NCBI GenBank assembly: GCA_042408785.1
Contig: JBHOQU010000006.1
Span: 1 to 62,713, forward strand
Direction of reading: 5' to 3'
Origin: JAUQQI01 sp042408785
GTDB taxonomy: Bacteria; Chloroflexota; Dehalococcoidia; JAUQQI01
Length of the DNA stretch: 62,713 nt
Part shown: one piece after another, positions 38,694-47,430 of the stretch
How positions within the stretch are numbered: position 1 is the first letter of the stretch
How the letters are laid out: each line of letters opens with the position of its first letter
Made by a program: the position numbers and the translations under genes
The notes under the pieces: generated by a model
The model's input: only the letters and a program-made list of their open reading frames with translations
Told to the model about the DNA's origin: nothing
The model's database searches: none

Positions 38694-39143
38694 ATGGCCG
38701 ACCTGGTCAGATTTGAAATCATAACCGGGGAGCGGGTGGTTTACGCCGCCGACGTCGAGTCGGTCACGCTGCCGGGCGTCGAGGGCGAACTTACCGTCTT
38801 GCCCCGGCACGCCCCGCTCCTCACCATGCTCAAGCCCGGGGAGCTGGTCGTGCGCCGGGGCGGGGAGGAGGTGGCCATGGCCGTCAGCGGCGGGTTCCTG
38901 GAAGTGATGCCCGATAAGGTGGTGGTTCTGGCCGACACGGCCGAGCGGGCCGAAGAGATCGATATTGCCCGGGCCGAGGCGGCGCGCCGGCGGGCCGAGG
39001 AGAGCCTGCGCCGGGCCGTCACCGAGGAGGACCTGGCCCGGGCCAGGGCCGCCCTCCAGCGGGCGCTGGTCAGGCTGCGGGTGGCCGAGCGCCGCCGGCG
39101 CCGGGAGCGGCGGCTGCCGAGCGCCGGAGAACCCGGCGTGTAG
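38694..39143 (+). CDS. atpC: ATP synthase F1 subunit epsilon
   Basis: Epsilon couples gamma to the c-ring and can inhibit ATP hydrolysis. The 149-residue product has the N-terminal beta-sandwich (TPGVEGELTVLPRHAPLLTML-like segment beginning LPGVEGELTV) and a C-terminal pair of helices (residues 90-140) that is very Arg- and Ala-rich. The C-terminus is longer and more basic than average. GGTCCTGAGGAG precedes the ATG. It closes the atp genes and is followed three bases later by murA. Confidence 0.95.
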   Translation: MADLVRFEIITGERVVYAADVESVTLPGVEGELTVLPRHAPLLTMLKPGELVVRRGGEEVAMAVSGGFLEVMPDKVVVLADTAERAEEIDIARAEAARRRAEESLRRAVTEEDLARARAALQRALVRLRVAERRRRRERRLPSAGEPGV

Positions 39144-39146
39144 GGC

Positions 39147-40412
39147 GTGACGGAGAAAGACAACGCCCTGCTCATTACCGGCGGGGCCTGCCTTGGGGGA
39201 AAGGTCCGGATAAGCGGGGCGAAAAACGCGGCCCTGCCCCTCATGGCCGCGGCCTTGCTCACCCCGGAAGATGTCTACTTAGAAAACGTCCCCCATATTG
39301 ACGACGTGGAGGTCCAGGCGGCCGTCCTGCGCGCCTTGGGGGCCGAGGTGGAATGGGTCGACGAGCACACCCTCCGCATCCGGGCCGCCCACCTGACCGG
39401 TCACGTCGCCCCGACCCAGCTGGTCCAGCGGCTGCGGGGAAGCTTCCTGGTGGTGGGCGCCCTGCTGGGTCGGCTCGGGCGGGCCGCCTCCTGCGCCCCG
39501 GGGGGGGACGTCATCGGCCAGCGGCCCATCGACGTCCACCTGGCCGGCTTCAGCGCCCTGGGCGCCCGGGTCGCGTTCCAGGACAGCCTCTACCGGTGCG
39601 AGGCCGAGCGCCTTGAGGGGGCCCCCGTCTTCATGGACTACCCCAGCGTCTCGGGCACCGAAAACCTGCTCATGGCCGCCGTCCGGGCCCGGGGCGAGAC
39701 CGTCATCGTGAATGCCGCCCAGGAGCCGGAGGTGGTGGAGCTGGCGGCCATGCTGAACGCCATGGGGGCAGACGTAAGGGGGGCCGGAACCAGCGTCATC
39801 AGGGTGCGGGGGGTTGACCGGCTCCACGGCACCCGCTGGCGCCTCATCCCTGACCGGATCGAGGCCGGGACTTTCGCCATTGCCGCCGCCCTGGCCGGGG
39901 ATGAGGTGGTCATTGAAGACTGCATCCCGGAGCACCTGTTTGCCCTCGTCTGGAAGCTGCGGGAGGCCGGGGCCGAGGTGATAACCGGGGAGGACCACAT
40001 CCTGGTCCGGGGCCGGCGGCCCCTGCGGGCGGTGAACGTCCAGGCCGTGCCGTACCCGGGTTTCGCCACCGACCTCCAGTCGGTGATGGGAGTGCTCCTC
40101 ACCCAGGCGGAAGGCATAAGCGTGGTCCACGAGCGGGTCTACGATAACCGGTTGCTTTACGTTTACGAGCTCCGGAAAATGGGGGCAGATATCGAGGTGA
40201 GCGGACAGACGGCCCTGATCCGGGGGCCCATCCCCCTCTTTGGGGCCGAAGTAAGCGCCCTGGACATCCGGTCCGGGGCCGCCCTGGTGCTGGCCGGGCT
40301 GGTGGCCCGGGGCGAGACCCTCATCCGGAACGTTTACCACCTGGACCGGGGCTACGAGAAATTTGATATAAAACTAAGGCAGCTTGGGGCAGCTATCGAA
40401 AGGGTGGATTAG
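39147..40412 (+). CDS. murA: UDP-N-acetylglucosamine 1-carboxyvinyltransferase with Asp at the catalytic Cys position
   Basis: MurA makes the first committed step of peptidoglycan synthesis, adding enolpyruvate to UDP-GlcNAc. The 421-residue product has GAKNAALPLMAA near the N-terminus, and PGGDVIGQRPIDVHL where most MurA proteins have PGGC. The residue is Asp121. A Cys-to-Asp change here is known from natural MurA enzymes of mycobacteria and chlamydiae and makes them insensitive to fosfomycin. A cysteine four residues upstream (SCAPGG) is not at the catalytic position. GTG start. The position between atpC and mreB fits a cell-envelope role. Confidence 0.94.
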   Translation: MTEKDNALLITGGACLGGKVRISGAKNAALPLMAAALLTPEDVYLENVPHIDDVEVQAAVLRALGAEVEWVDEHTLRIRAAHLTGHVAPTQLVQRLRGSFLVVGALLGRLGRAASCAPGGDVIGQRPIDVHLAGFSALGARVAFQDSLYRCEAERLEGAPVFMDYPSVSGTENLLMAAVRARGETVIVNAAQEPEVVELAAMLNAMGADVRGAGTSVIRVRGVDRLHGTRWRLIPDRIEAGTFAIAAALAGDEVVIEDCIPEHLFALVWKLREAGAEVITGEDHILVRGRRPLRAVNVQAVPYPGFATDLQSVMGVLLTQAEGISVVHERVYDNRLLYVYELRKMGADIEVSGQTALIRGPIPLFGAEVSALDIRSGAALVLAGLVARGETLIRNVYHLDRGYEKFDIKLRQLGAAIERVD

Positions 40413-41458
40413 TGAAAATGTTTACCCGGCGAATCGGAATCGACCTCGGGACGGTCAACGTCCTGGTTTACGTTAAGGGCAAGGGGGTAGTCATCAACGA
40501 GCCCTCGGTGGTAGCCGTCTCCATCCACGACAACAGGATCCTGGCCGTGGGCAATGAGGCCAAACAGATGCTGGGGCGCACCCCGGCCACCATCCAGGTG
40601 ATCCGGCCCCTCCGGGATGGGGTGATCGCCGACTACCTGGTAACGGAAGCGATGCTCCGCTACTTCATAGGCAAGGTGGCCGGCGGGCTGCGCCTTTTCA
40701 AGCCCGAAGTGATGGTCTGCGTCCCGGCCGGGGTTACCTCCGTGGAGTACCGGGCCGTCCGGGACGCCGCCGAGCAGGCCGGGGCCCGGCGGCCGGCCTA
40801 CGTGATACCAGAGCCTTTGGCGGCGGCCATTGGAGCCGGCATCCCGGTCGGGGAGCCCACCGGCAACATGGTGGTGGATATCGGCGGGGGCACCACCGAC
40901 GCGGCCGTGATCTCCCTCTACGGGATCGTGGTCGCCCGCTCCGTCCGGGTCGGGGGCAACCACCTGGACGAGGCCATCGCCACATACATCAAGCGGCGCT
41001 ACGGCCTGGTGGTTGGGGAGCGGACGGCCGAGGAGGTCAAGATCAAGATCGGGTCGGCCCTGCCCTCGGAGGAGCAGCTGGCCATGGAGGTGCGGGGGCG
41101 GGACCAGGTTACGGGGATGCCCCAGACCATCAGGATAACGTCCAACGAGGTGGCCCAGGCCATCGTCGAGCCCCTCCAGCAGATCGTGGCCACGGTCAAG
41201 GCCGTCCTGGAGGCCACCCCGCCCGAGCTGGCCTCGGACGTGGTGGACCGGGGCATCGTCCTCACCGGCGGCGGGAGCCTCCTGCGAAACATCGACCGGC
41301 TCATCGCCTTAGAGACGGGGGTTCCCTGCTACGTGGCCGACGACCCCATGAGCTGTGTGGCGGTGGGAGCCGGCCTGGCCCTGGAGCACCTGGACCTTAT
41401 CAAGCGGGCCATGCCCCTGGACGACTACAGCGCCATCGCCGCCGCCAGCGGGGGTTAG
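40412..41458 (+). CDS. mreB: Rod-shape actin homologue MreB/Mbl
   Basis: MreB filaments guide side-wall peptidoglycan synthesis in rod-shaped cells. The 348-residue product has the actin-fold phosphate motifs IGIDLGTVNVLVYVKG and VVDIGGGTTDAAVISL, plus VLTGGGSLL. The GTG at 40412 overlaps the murA stop; an ATG two codons on (MFTRRIGID) is equally possible. Whether it is MreB, Mbl or MreBH cannot be told. mreC and mreD do not follow, which is typical of stand-alone Mbl-like genes. It meets copA tail to tail with interlocked stops. Confidence 0.94.
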   Translation: MKMFTRRIGIDLGTVNVLVYVKGKGVVINEPSVVAVSIHDNRILAVGNEAKQMLGRTPATIQVIRPLRDGVIADYLVTEAMLRYFIGKVAGGLRLFKPEVMVCVPAGVTSVEYRAVRDAAEQAGARRPAYVIPEPLAAAIGAGIPVGEPTGNMVVDIGGGTTDAAVISLYGIVVARSVRVGGNHLDEAIATYIKRRYGLVVGERTAEEVKIKIGSALPSEEQLAMEVRGRDQVTGMPQTIRITSNEVAQAIVEPLQQIVATVKAVLEATPPELASDVVDRGIVLTGGGSLLRNIDRLIALETGVPCYVADDPMSCVAVGAGLALEHLDLIKRAMPLDDYSAIAAASGG

Positions 41459-43980
41459 GGCCGCGGGGGCCGGAACCGCCCCAGCCGGAGGGAGTTCCCC
41501 ACCACCGAGACGGAGCTGAAGGCCATCGCCAGGGCGGCCAGCATCGGGTTGAGGGCCGGCCCGCCGAAGGGCACCAGCACCCCGGCGGCCACCGGAATGA
41601 GGATGACGTTGTAGATAAAGGCCCAGAAGAGGTTCTGCCGAATGGTGCGGACCGTTGCCCGGGAGAGGGCGATGGCCGCCGCCACCAGCCGCAGGTCGCC
41701 CCCCACCAGGGTTATATCGGCCGTCTCCATCGCGATGTCGGTGCCGGTGCCGATGGCAATACCCACGTCGGCCGCGGCCAGGGCCGGGGCGTCGTTTATC
41801 CCGTCCCCGACGAAGGCCACCCGACGGCCCTCGGCCTGGAGCTCCCGCACCACCCTGGCCTTATCCTCCGGCAAAACCTCGGCAAAGACCTGGTCGATGC
41901 CCACCTGGGCGGCAACGGCCTCGGCCGTCCGCCGGTTATCCCCGGTGACCATCACCACTTTAAGGCCCAACCGGTGGAAGGCCGCCACGGCCTCCTGGGC
42001 CCCCGGCTTAAGGGTGTCGGCCAGGAACAGAACCCCGGCCAAGCGGCCGTCCACGGCCACGAAAACGGCCGTCTGACCCCGGGCCCGGGCCGCCGAAAGC
42101 TCGGGACCCAGCCCATCGGGGAGGGTGTTCCCCAGGAGCCGGTCGCTGCCCACCTGAATCCGCCGGCCGTCCACCATCGCCTCCACCCCCCAGCCGGGGC
42201 GGGCCTGGAAGGAGGCCGGTTCGGGCAGGGCCAGCCCCTCGGCCTCGGCCCGGCGCCGGATGGCCTGGGCCAGGGGATGCTCGCTCCGGCGCTCCGCGGC
42301 TGCCGCCAGCCGCAAAACTTCGGCCTCGGTCAGGCCGTCGGCGGGCCGGACGGCCACGACCTCGGGCCGGCCCACCGTCAGGGTCCCGGTCTTATCCAAG
42401 ATGACCGTGGTGACCCGGTGGGCCCGCTCCAGGGCCTCGGCATTGCGGATGAGGATGCCCAGCTCGGCCCCTTTCCCCGTCCCGACCATGATGGCCGTGG
42501 GGGTGGCCAGGCCCAGGGCACAGGGGCAGGCGATGATAAGCACCCCAATGGCCCGCAGCAGGGCCGGCGTGAAGGCCGGCTGGGGACCAAAGGCGAGCCA
42601 GACGACGAAGGTGAGGGCCGCAACCCCGATGACGGCCGGCACGAACACCGCCGCCACCTGGTCCACCAGCCGCTGGATGGGGGCCTTGCTTCCCTGGGCC
42701 TCGCGCACCAGCCGGATAATGTGGGCCAGCACGGTGCCCTCACCCACGGCGGTGGCGCGGATTACCAGGGCCCCGGCCTGGTTCACCGTGCCCCCAATAA
42801 CCCGGGCGCCGGGCTCTTTTTCGACAGGCATGCTTTCCCCCGTCACCATCGACTCGTCCACCGCCGACGCGCCGTCCACGACCACCCCGTCCACCGGTAT
42901 CCGTTCCCCGGGCCGCACCAGGAGGAGGTCGCCCACCCGGACGGCCTCGACGGGGATCTCCTCTTCCAGGCCGTCCCGGAGGCGGCGGGCGGTCGGGGGC
43001 TGGAGGCTCATCAGCTTGCGGATGGCGGCCGACGTCGCCACCCTGGCCCGGAGCTCCAGGTACCGGCCGAGGAGGATCAGGGCGATGATGGTGGCGGAGG
43101 TGTCAAAGTAGACGTCCGGGACAAAGCCGCCGGCCACAAACCAGCCCGGGAAGAAGGTGGCCAGGACGCTGTAAAGATAGGCGGCGCTGGTGCCCACGGC
43201 AATGAGGGTGTTCATGTCGGCCGTGCGGTGGCGCAGACCCCCCCACGCCCCGCGGTAGAACCGCCAGCCGGCCCAGAACTGAACGGGGGTCGCCAGGGCC
43301 AGCAAAAGGAGGTTAAGGGCGAAGGGATTGGGCCCGAAAATGAGGGCCACCAGGTGGGCAAGGGTCTCAACCACCCGGTCAACGGGGCCGATGCCCGTGA
43401 TCAGGTGGTGGGGGTTGTGGGGGGCCAGCATGCTCAGGACGAAGGTGACCAGGGCCACTGCCCCTGAGAAGACGAAGCGGCGGAAAAGGTCCCGAAGCTC
43501 CGCCGCCTGCTCCCGGCCCAACTCCTCCCCGCCGGTCGGGCCGAGCTCCTGGGCCCCGTAGCCGGCGGCCTCCACCGCGCCCTTAAGGTCGGCCACGGTC
43601 GCGGCCCCAGGCAGGTAGTCGACGACGGCGGTCCCGGCCGCCAGGTTGACCCGGGCATCGAGGACCCCGGGCACCCGCTTTAGGGCCCGCTCGACCCGGG
43701 CCACGCAGGAGGCGCAGGTCATGCCGGTCACCCGGAGGGTGACCTGGGCCGGGGCAACCTCGTAGCCGGCCTCCTCCACCGCCGCCTTGAGGCGGAGAAG
43801 GTCCAGACCCGGCCCGACCTCGACGGCGGCCCGCTCGGTGGCCAGGTTTACGGCGGCGGACCTGACACCTTCGACCCGCTTTAGGGCCCGCTCGACCCGG
43901 GCCACGCAGGAGGCGCAGGTCATGCCCCGGATGGGAAGCTCGATAATCTGGGTGGCCTGGGGAGTATCAGCCCTCGTCAC
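41455..43980 (-). CDS. copA: Copper-exporting P1B-type ATPase CopA
   Basis: This 841-residue membrane pump exports Cu+. Two tandem metal-binding domains each contain GMTCASCVARVERALKRV (about residues 19-36 and 85-102). The core has the canonical IIACPCALGLATP metal site, TGE (VTGESMPVE), DKTGTLTVG, SEHPLA and GDGINDAPAL. The DNA encoding the two metal-binding motifs contains an exact 53-base direct repeat (43673-43725 and 43874-43926). It overlaps csoR by 14 bases and shares its copper-controlled promoter. Compared with the ATPase at 14607 it is the orthodox copper pump. Confidence 0.96.
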   Translation of the reverse strand: MTRADTPQATQIIELPIRGMTCASCVARVERALKRVEGVRSAAVNLATERAAVEVGPGLDLLRLKAAVEEAGYEVAPAQVTLRVTGMTCASCVARVERALKRVPGVLDARVNLAAGTAVVDYLPGAATVADLKGAVEAAGYGAQELGPTGGEELGREQAAELRDLFRRFVFSGAVALVTFVLSMLAPHNPHHLITGIGPVDRVVETLAHLVALIFGPNPFALNLLLLALATPVQFWAGWRFYRGAWGGLRHRTADMNTLIAVGTSAAYLYSVLATFFPGWFVAGGFVPDVYFDTSATIIALILLGRYLELRARVATSAAIRKLMSLQPPTARRLRDGLEEEIPVEAVRVGDLLLVRPGERIPVDGVVVDGASAVDESMVTGESMPVEKEPGARVIGGTVNQAGALVIRATAVGEGTVLAHIIRLVREAQGSKAPIQRLVDQVAAVFVPAVIGVAALTFVVWLAFGPQPAFTPALLRAIGVLIIACPCALGLATPTAIMVGTGKGAELGILIRNAEALERAHRVTTVILDKTGTLTVGRPEVVAVRPADGLTEAEVLRLAAAAERRSEHPLAQAIRRRAEAEGLALPEPASFQARPGWGVEAMVDGRRIQVGSDRLLGNTLPDGLGPELSAARARGQTAVFVAVDGRLAGVLFLADTLKPGAQEAVAAFHRLGLKVVMVTGDNRRTAEAVAAQVGIDQVFAEVLPEDKARVVRELQAEGRRVAFVGDGINDAPALAAADVGIAIGTGTDIAMETADITLVGGDLRLVAAAIALSRATVRTIRQNLFWAFIYNVILIPVAAGVLVPFGGPALNPMLAALAMAFSSVSVVGNSLRLGRFRPPRP

Positions 43981-44254
43981 CGGTTCCCCTCCCGACGTTC
44001 AGGGCGAAGATTTCGATGAGCTCTGAGGTGATCCGGTCGGAATTGCCGGCCCGGATGCCCTCGACGACGCAGTTGCGGAGGTGGCCGGCCAGGATGAGAC
44101 TCTCAAGGCGCTCGATGGCCCGGCGGACGGCCAGGGTCTGCCGGAGGATGTCGACGCAGTACTTGTCCTCCTCCACCATCCGGCGAATGCCGGCGATGTG
44201 ACCTTCGATGTAACTCAGGCGCTTGACGGCCTCGGCCCGAACCTGGGGGTCCAC
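43967..44254 (-). CDS. csoR: Copper-sensing transcriptional repressor CsoR
   Basis: CsoR is an all-helical repressor that leaves DNA when it binds Cu+. The 95-residue product has the C-H-C ligand set at C33 (KYCVDIL), H58 and C62 (GHLRNC), with RLSYIEGHIAGI at the start. GTG at 44254 follows AAGGAGG. A 22-bp perfect G/C palindrome lies 17 bases upstream, and copA overlaps its 3' end, making a standard csoR-copA autoregulated unit. Confidence 0.95.
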   Translation of the reverse strand: MDPQVRAEAVKRLSYIEGHIAGIRRMVEEDKYCVDILRQTLAVRRAIERLESLILAGHLRNCVVEGIRAGNSDRITSELIEIFALNVGRGTGDEG

Positions 44255-44270
44255 CCCGTCCTCCTTTTTG

Positions 44271-44292
44271 ACCCCACCCCCGGGGGTGGGGT
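44271..44292. promoter_or_regulatory. Probable CsoR operator
   Basis: ACCCCACCCCC and its exact complement form a 22-bp palindrome lying from about +6 to +27 of the predicted csoR transcript. G/C-tract dyads of this sort are known CsoR sites. Confidence 0.8.
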
Positions 44293-44304
44293 TTACTCAA
44301 CTAG

Positions 44305-44333
44305 ATTCTACACCGCCGACCCCCTCCGGTCAA
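44305..44333 (-). promoter_or_regulatory. Promoter of csoR-copA
   Basis: On the minus strand TTGACC (44333-44328), a 17-base spacer and TAGAAT (44310-44305) place the transcript start just before the CsoR palindrome. Confidence 0.8.
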
Positions 44334-44436
44334 GCGGCGCACGATACACCAGGGCCGGTTCGGACGTCGTCCCTCAAGGTCCGGGCGGGCTGGCGGCATG
44401 GCGGCAGGCCGGCAGGTGCTGTGCCTGCCGCGCTCC

Positions 44437-44466
44437 TTGACGGCTTCCGTAATTTATGTCTATAAT
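44437..44466 (+). promoter_or_regulatory. Promoter of the KGG-repeat gene
   Basis: TTGACG (44437-44442), an 18-base spacer and TATAAT (44461-44466) lie about 100 bases before the ATG, so the mRNA has a long leader. Confidence 0.8.
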
Positions 44467-44472
44467 CAAGCA

Positions 44473-44494
44473 GGAAGCAACCCTAGTTGCTTCC
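44473..44494 (+). other. Hairpin at the start of the KGG mRNA leader
   Basis: GGAAGCAAC / GTTGCTTCC (nine pairs, four-base loop) would form at the very 5' end of the transcript, and CCGCCG / CGGCGG arms follow. This could stabilise the mRNA or regulate it; no T-run follows. Confidence 0.6.
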
Positions 44495-44569
44495 GCCGGT
44501 TCGGCACCTGGGTGTCGGCGGTTTGTGGGGTGGTTGGGCGGAAATTTAGACGAAGGAGGTGTTGGGTAG

Positions 44570-44914
44570 ATGGCTGAGGTTGAGCGCCAGGAGATGACGG
44601 TGCGCGAGGCCGGCAAGAAGGGCGGGCGCATCGTCAAGGAGAAGTATGGTGTCGCCTTCTTCTCCGAGATCGGTAAGAAGGGTGGCCGAACCGTCGCCGA
44701 AACTCGCGGCCCTGAGTTCTACAGCCGGATCGGCAAGCAGGGCGGCGAGACCGTCAAGGCCAGGTACGGCTCCGAGTACTACGCCAACATCGGCCGCAAG
44801 GGCGGCTTCACCGTCAAGGAGCGCCACGGTCCCGAATACTACAGCCAGATCGGCAAGAAGGGCGGTGAGGCCCTCAAGCGGCCCCGCCGGAAGGCCGAAG
44901 AAGCCCAGCAGTAA
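44570..44914 (+). CDS. KGG-repeat (GsiB/LEA-like) stress protein
   Basis: A 114-residue, highly hydrophilic protein made of repeated units of about 20 residues with the cores AGKKGGRIVKEKYG, IGKKGGRTV, IGKQGGETVKARYG, IGRKGGFTVKERHG and IGKKGGEAL. Such Gly/Lys-rich repeats are found in GsiB of Bacillus and plant Em-type LEA proteins, linked to water-loss and general stress. It has a strong promoter, a structured 100-base leader, an excellent site (GAAGGAGGTG) and a strong terminator, all suggesting high expression. The function here is inferred from the family. Confidence 0.9.
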   Translation: MAEVERQEMTVREAGKKGGRIVKEKYGVAFFSEIGKKGGRTVAETRGPEFYSRIGKQGGETVKARYGSEYYANIGRKGGFTVKERHGPEYYSQIGKKGGEALKRPRRKAEEAQQ

Positions 44915-44970
44915 CCGACCCTGAACCCCACCTTCGCGCCAGCCCAGGCCCGGTTCCGGCAAAGGCTGGC

Positions 44971-45020
44971 CCGGTCCCCAGGCTCATAACGGCCGCCTAA
45001 GCCTGGGGACCGGCGCTTTT
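44971..45020 (+). terminator. Terminator between the KGG gene and convergent pheT
   Basis: A perfect 14-bp stem (CCGGTCCCCAGGCT and complement, 15-base loop) is followed by CGCTTTT. The T-run coincides with the stop codon of pheT on the other strand. Confidence 0.85.
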
Positions 45021-47415
45021 AGGCCCGCAGTCGGGCCCCCACTTCCCGCCCCAGCCGCCGCACCAGGCCCTCCACCAGCCCCTTAACCTCCGCCTCGGTG
45101 AGGGTACGGTCCGGGGCCCGGAAGACCAGGCCGAGGCCCACCGACTTTTCGCCCGGCCCCAGGGGCGGTCCGGTGTAAACGTCGAAGACGTCCACCCGCT
45201 CCAGGTAGGGGGTTTGCCGGGCGATTTCCACCAGCCGGCCGGCCGGGACCGTCTCGGCGACCACCACCGCAATGTCCTGGCTCACCGCCGGCTGGCGGGG
45301 CACCGGCCGGTAAGCCCGGCTGTTGCGGGGCAGTTCCGCCAGCCGCTCCAGGTCCAGCTCGAAGAGCTGGGGCCGTTCCCGCAGTTCGAAGGCCTCGACC
45401 AAGCGGGGGTGAAGCTCCCCCACAACCCCGACCCGCTCATTCCCCACCAGGCAGAGGGCCGTCTTTCCCGGGTGCAGGTCGGGGTCGGTGCCCGGCTGGA
45501 AGCGGGGCTCGAACCCGAGGCGCCAAAGTAGGGTTTCCACTACCCCCTTGGCGTCGTAGAAGTCCAGCTCCCGCCCCGGCTGGTTCCAGACCCGGGGCCC
45601 GGCCGGGCCGGAGAGGACCCCCACCACCCGCTTCAGCTCCAGGGGCAGGTCGTCGGGCCGGGCCCAGTAGACCCGCCCGATTTCGAAAATCTTGACCGGT
45701 CCCGGCTCCCCCCGCCGGCGGTTAGCGGCCAGGGTGTTGACCAGGCTGGGACGGAGGCTGGTGCGCAAGTATTCCTGCTCGGCCGACATCGGGTTCACCA
45801 GCCGGAGGGGCTCGGGGGCGCCGTTCCGGTCAAACCGGTCGAGGAGGGCCCGGCTCACCAGGGAGTATGTGAGCACTTCCTGGAGGCCGCAGCCCACCAG
45901 GATGTCCCGGACGGCCTCTTCCAGTTCAGACCGGGGGTCGAAGATGGGCTCGGGCAGGGGTCCTGCCGGCATGACGGTGGGAATGCTGTCGTAGCCGATG
46001 ACCCTGGCAAGCTCCTCAATGATGTCTTCCCGGATGTTCAGGTCGCTGCGCCAGAAGGGGGGCGTTACCCGGTAAACGCCCGGCTCTGGCTCCTCGACCC
46101 GGCAGCCCAGAAGCCCCAAAACCCGGTGGACCTCCGGTCCGGGTATTTCGGTGCCCAGGAGCCGCCGGATCTGGGCGGCCGTCACGGCGATTTCGGCCGC
46201 CGGCTTCCGGCCGGGGTAAAGGTCCACCAGGCCCCGGGCCGCCTGGCCTCCGGCCAGCTCCAGCATCAGGGCCGTTGCCCGCCGGAGGGCCGGGACCGTC
46301 AGCTCCGGCCGGATGGCCCGCTCGAACCGGATGGACGCTTCGGTCCGGAGGCCCAGAGCTTGGGCGGTGCGGCGTATATTGGTCGGGTGGAAGTTGGCCG
46401 ACTCCAAGACGATGGCCGTCGTTGCCTCGCTCACCTCCGAGTTGGCCCCGCCCATGATTCCGGCCAGGCCGATGGCCCGCTCGGCGTCGGCGATAACCAG
46501 GGCGTCGGGCGGCAGGGCCCGCTCCTGCCCGTCGAGGGTGACCAGCCGCTCGCCCGGGCGGCCCCGCCGGACGACGATACGGCGGCCCCGCACCTGCTCC
46601 AGGTCGAAGGCGTGGAGGGGCTGGCCCCACTCCAGCATCACGTAGTTGGTGACGTCGACCACGTTATTTATCGGGCGCATGCCGGCGGCCCGGAGCCGCC
46701 GCTGAAGCCACTCGGGGGACGGTCCCACCTTGAGGCCGGTGACCACCGTGGCGCAGTAGCGCAGGCACAGGTCCGGGTCGGCGACCTCCACCCGGATGAC
46801 CTCGTCGATGGGCGGGCCGGCCTCGGGATATTCGGCCGGAGGCTCGGTGACCGCCCGGCCGGTCAGGGCCCCGACCTCCCGGGCGACGCCCAAAAGGCTG
46901 AACCAGTCCGGGCGGTTCGGGCTGGGCTTGGTCTCCAGGATGGCGTCCCCCAGGTAGTCCCGGAGGGGAGCGCCCACCGGGGCGTCATCGGGCAACAGCA
47001 TGATCCCGGAGTGGTCCTCCGATAGGCCCAGTTCGGCCTCGGAGCAGACCATTCCCCGGGACTCGATGCCCCGGATCCGGGCGGCCTTAAGCTCGACCAG
47101 CTTGCCCTGCTGAGGGTCGATAAGCCTGGAGCCCACCGGCGCGAAGGGGACCTTCACCCCCTCCCGCAGATTCGGCGCCCCCGTCACCACCGTCTCCTGG
47201 TAGTCGCCCAGGTCGACGGTGGCCAGCCAGAGGCGGTCGGCGTTGGGGTGCCTTTCCAAGCGGACCACCCGGCCGATGCGGATGCCCCCCCAGAACTCCC
47301 CCACCTTCTCGACGGCCTCCACCTCCAGGCCGGCCATGGAAAGCCGGTGGGCCAGCTCCTCGGGGCTCAGCTCAACCTTTACGTAGTCGCTCAGCCAGCG
47401 CAGGGGAACCCGCAT
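45019..47415 (-). CDS. pheT: Phenylalanine-tRNA ligase beta subunit
   Basis: PheT pairs with PheS to charge tRNA-Phe; beta holds the editing and tRNA-binding domains. The 798-residue product has the N-terminal tRNA-binding (EMAP-like) domain with IRGIESRGMVCSEAELGLS, the B3/B4 editing region, the B5 domain, and a C-terminal anticodon-binding domain (PRQPAVSQDIAVVV onward). It lies 15 bases after pheS and is under the same T-box. Length is normal. Confidence 0.97.
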   Translation of the reverse strand: MRVPLRWLSDYVKVELSPEELAHRLSMAGLEVEAVEKVGEFWGGIRIGRVVRLERHPNADRLWLATVDLGDYQETVVTGAPNLREGVKVPFAPVGSRLIDPQQGKLVELKAARIRGIESRGMVCSEAELGLSEDHSGIMLLPDDAPVGAPLRDYLGDAILETKPSPNRPDWFSLLGVAREVGALTGRAVTEPPAEYPEAGPPIDEVIRVEVADPDLCLRYCATVVTGLKVGPSPEWLQRRLRAAGMRPINNVVDVTNYVMLEWGQPLHAFDLEQVRGRRIVVRRGRPGERLVTLDGQERALPPDALVIADAERAIGLAGIMGGANSEVSEATTAIVLESANFHPTNIRRTAQALGLRTEASIRFERAIRPELTVPALRRATALMLELAGGQAARGLVDLYPGRKPAAEIAVTAAQIRRLLGTEIPGPEVHRVLGLLGCRVEEPEPGVYRVTPPFWRSDLNIREDIIEELARVIGYDSIPTVMPAGPLPEPIFDPRSELEEAVRDILVGCGLQEVLTYSLVSRALLDRFDRNGAPEPLRLVNPMSAEQEYLRTSLRPSLVNTLAANRRRGEPGPVKIFEIGRVYWARPDDLPLELKRVVGVLSGPAGPRVWNQPGRELDFYDAKGVVETLLWRLGFEPRFQPGTDPDLHPGKTALCLVGNERVGVVGELHPRLVEAFELRERPQLFELDLERLAELPRNSRAYRPVPRQPAVSQDIAVVVAETVPAGRLVEIARQTPYLERVDVFDVYTGPPLGPGEKSVGLGLVFRAPDRTLTEAEVKGLVEGLVRRLGREVGARLRA

Positions 47416-47430
47416 CTTGGACCCTCCCGT

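Noticed and set aside
39480..39515. MurA cysteine in SCAPGG as the catalytic Cys
   Set aside because: It lies before the PGG loop; the catalytic position after PGG is Asp121.
44570..44900. Regularly spaced DNA repeats of about 60 bases as a CRISPR-like array
   Set aside because: They encode the GxKGG protein repeats in one continuous frame with a strong ribosome site.
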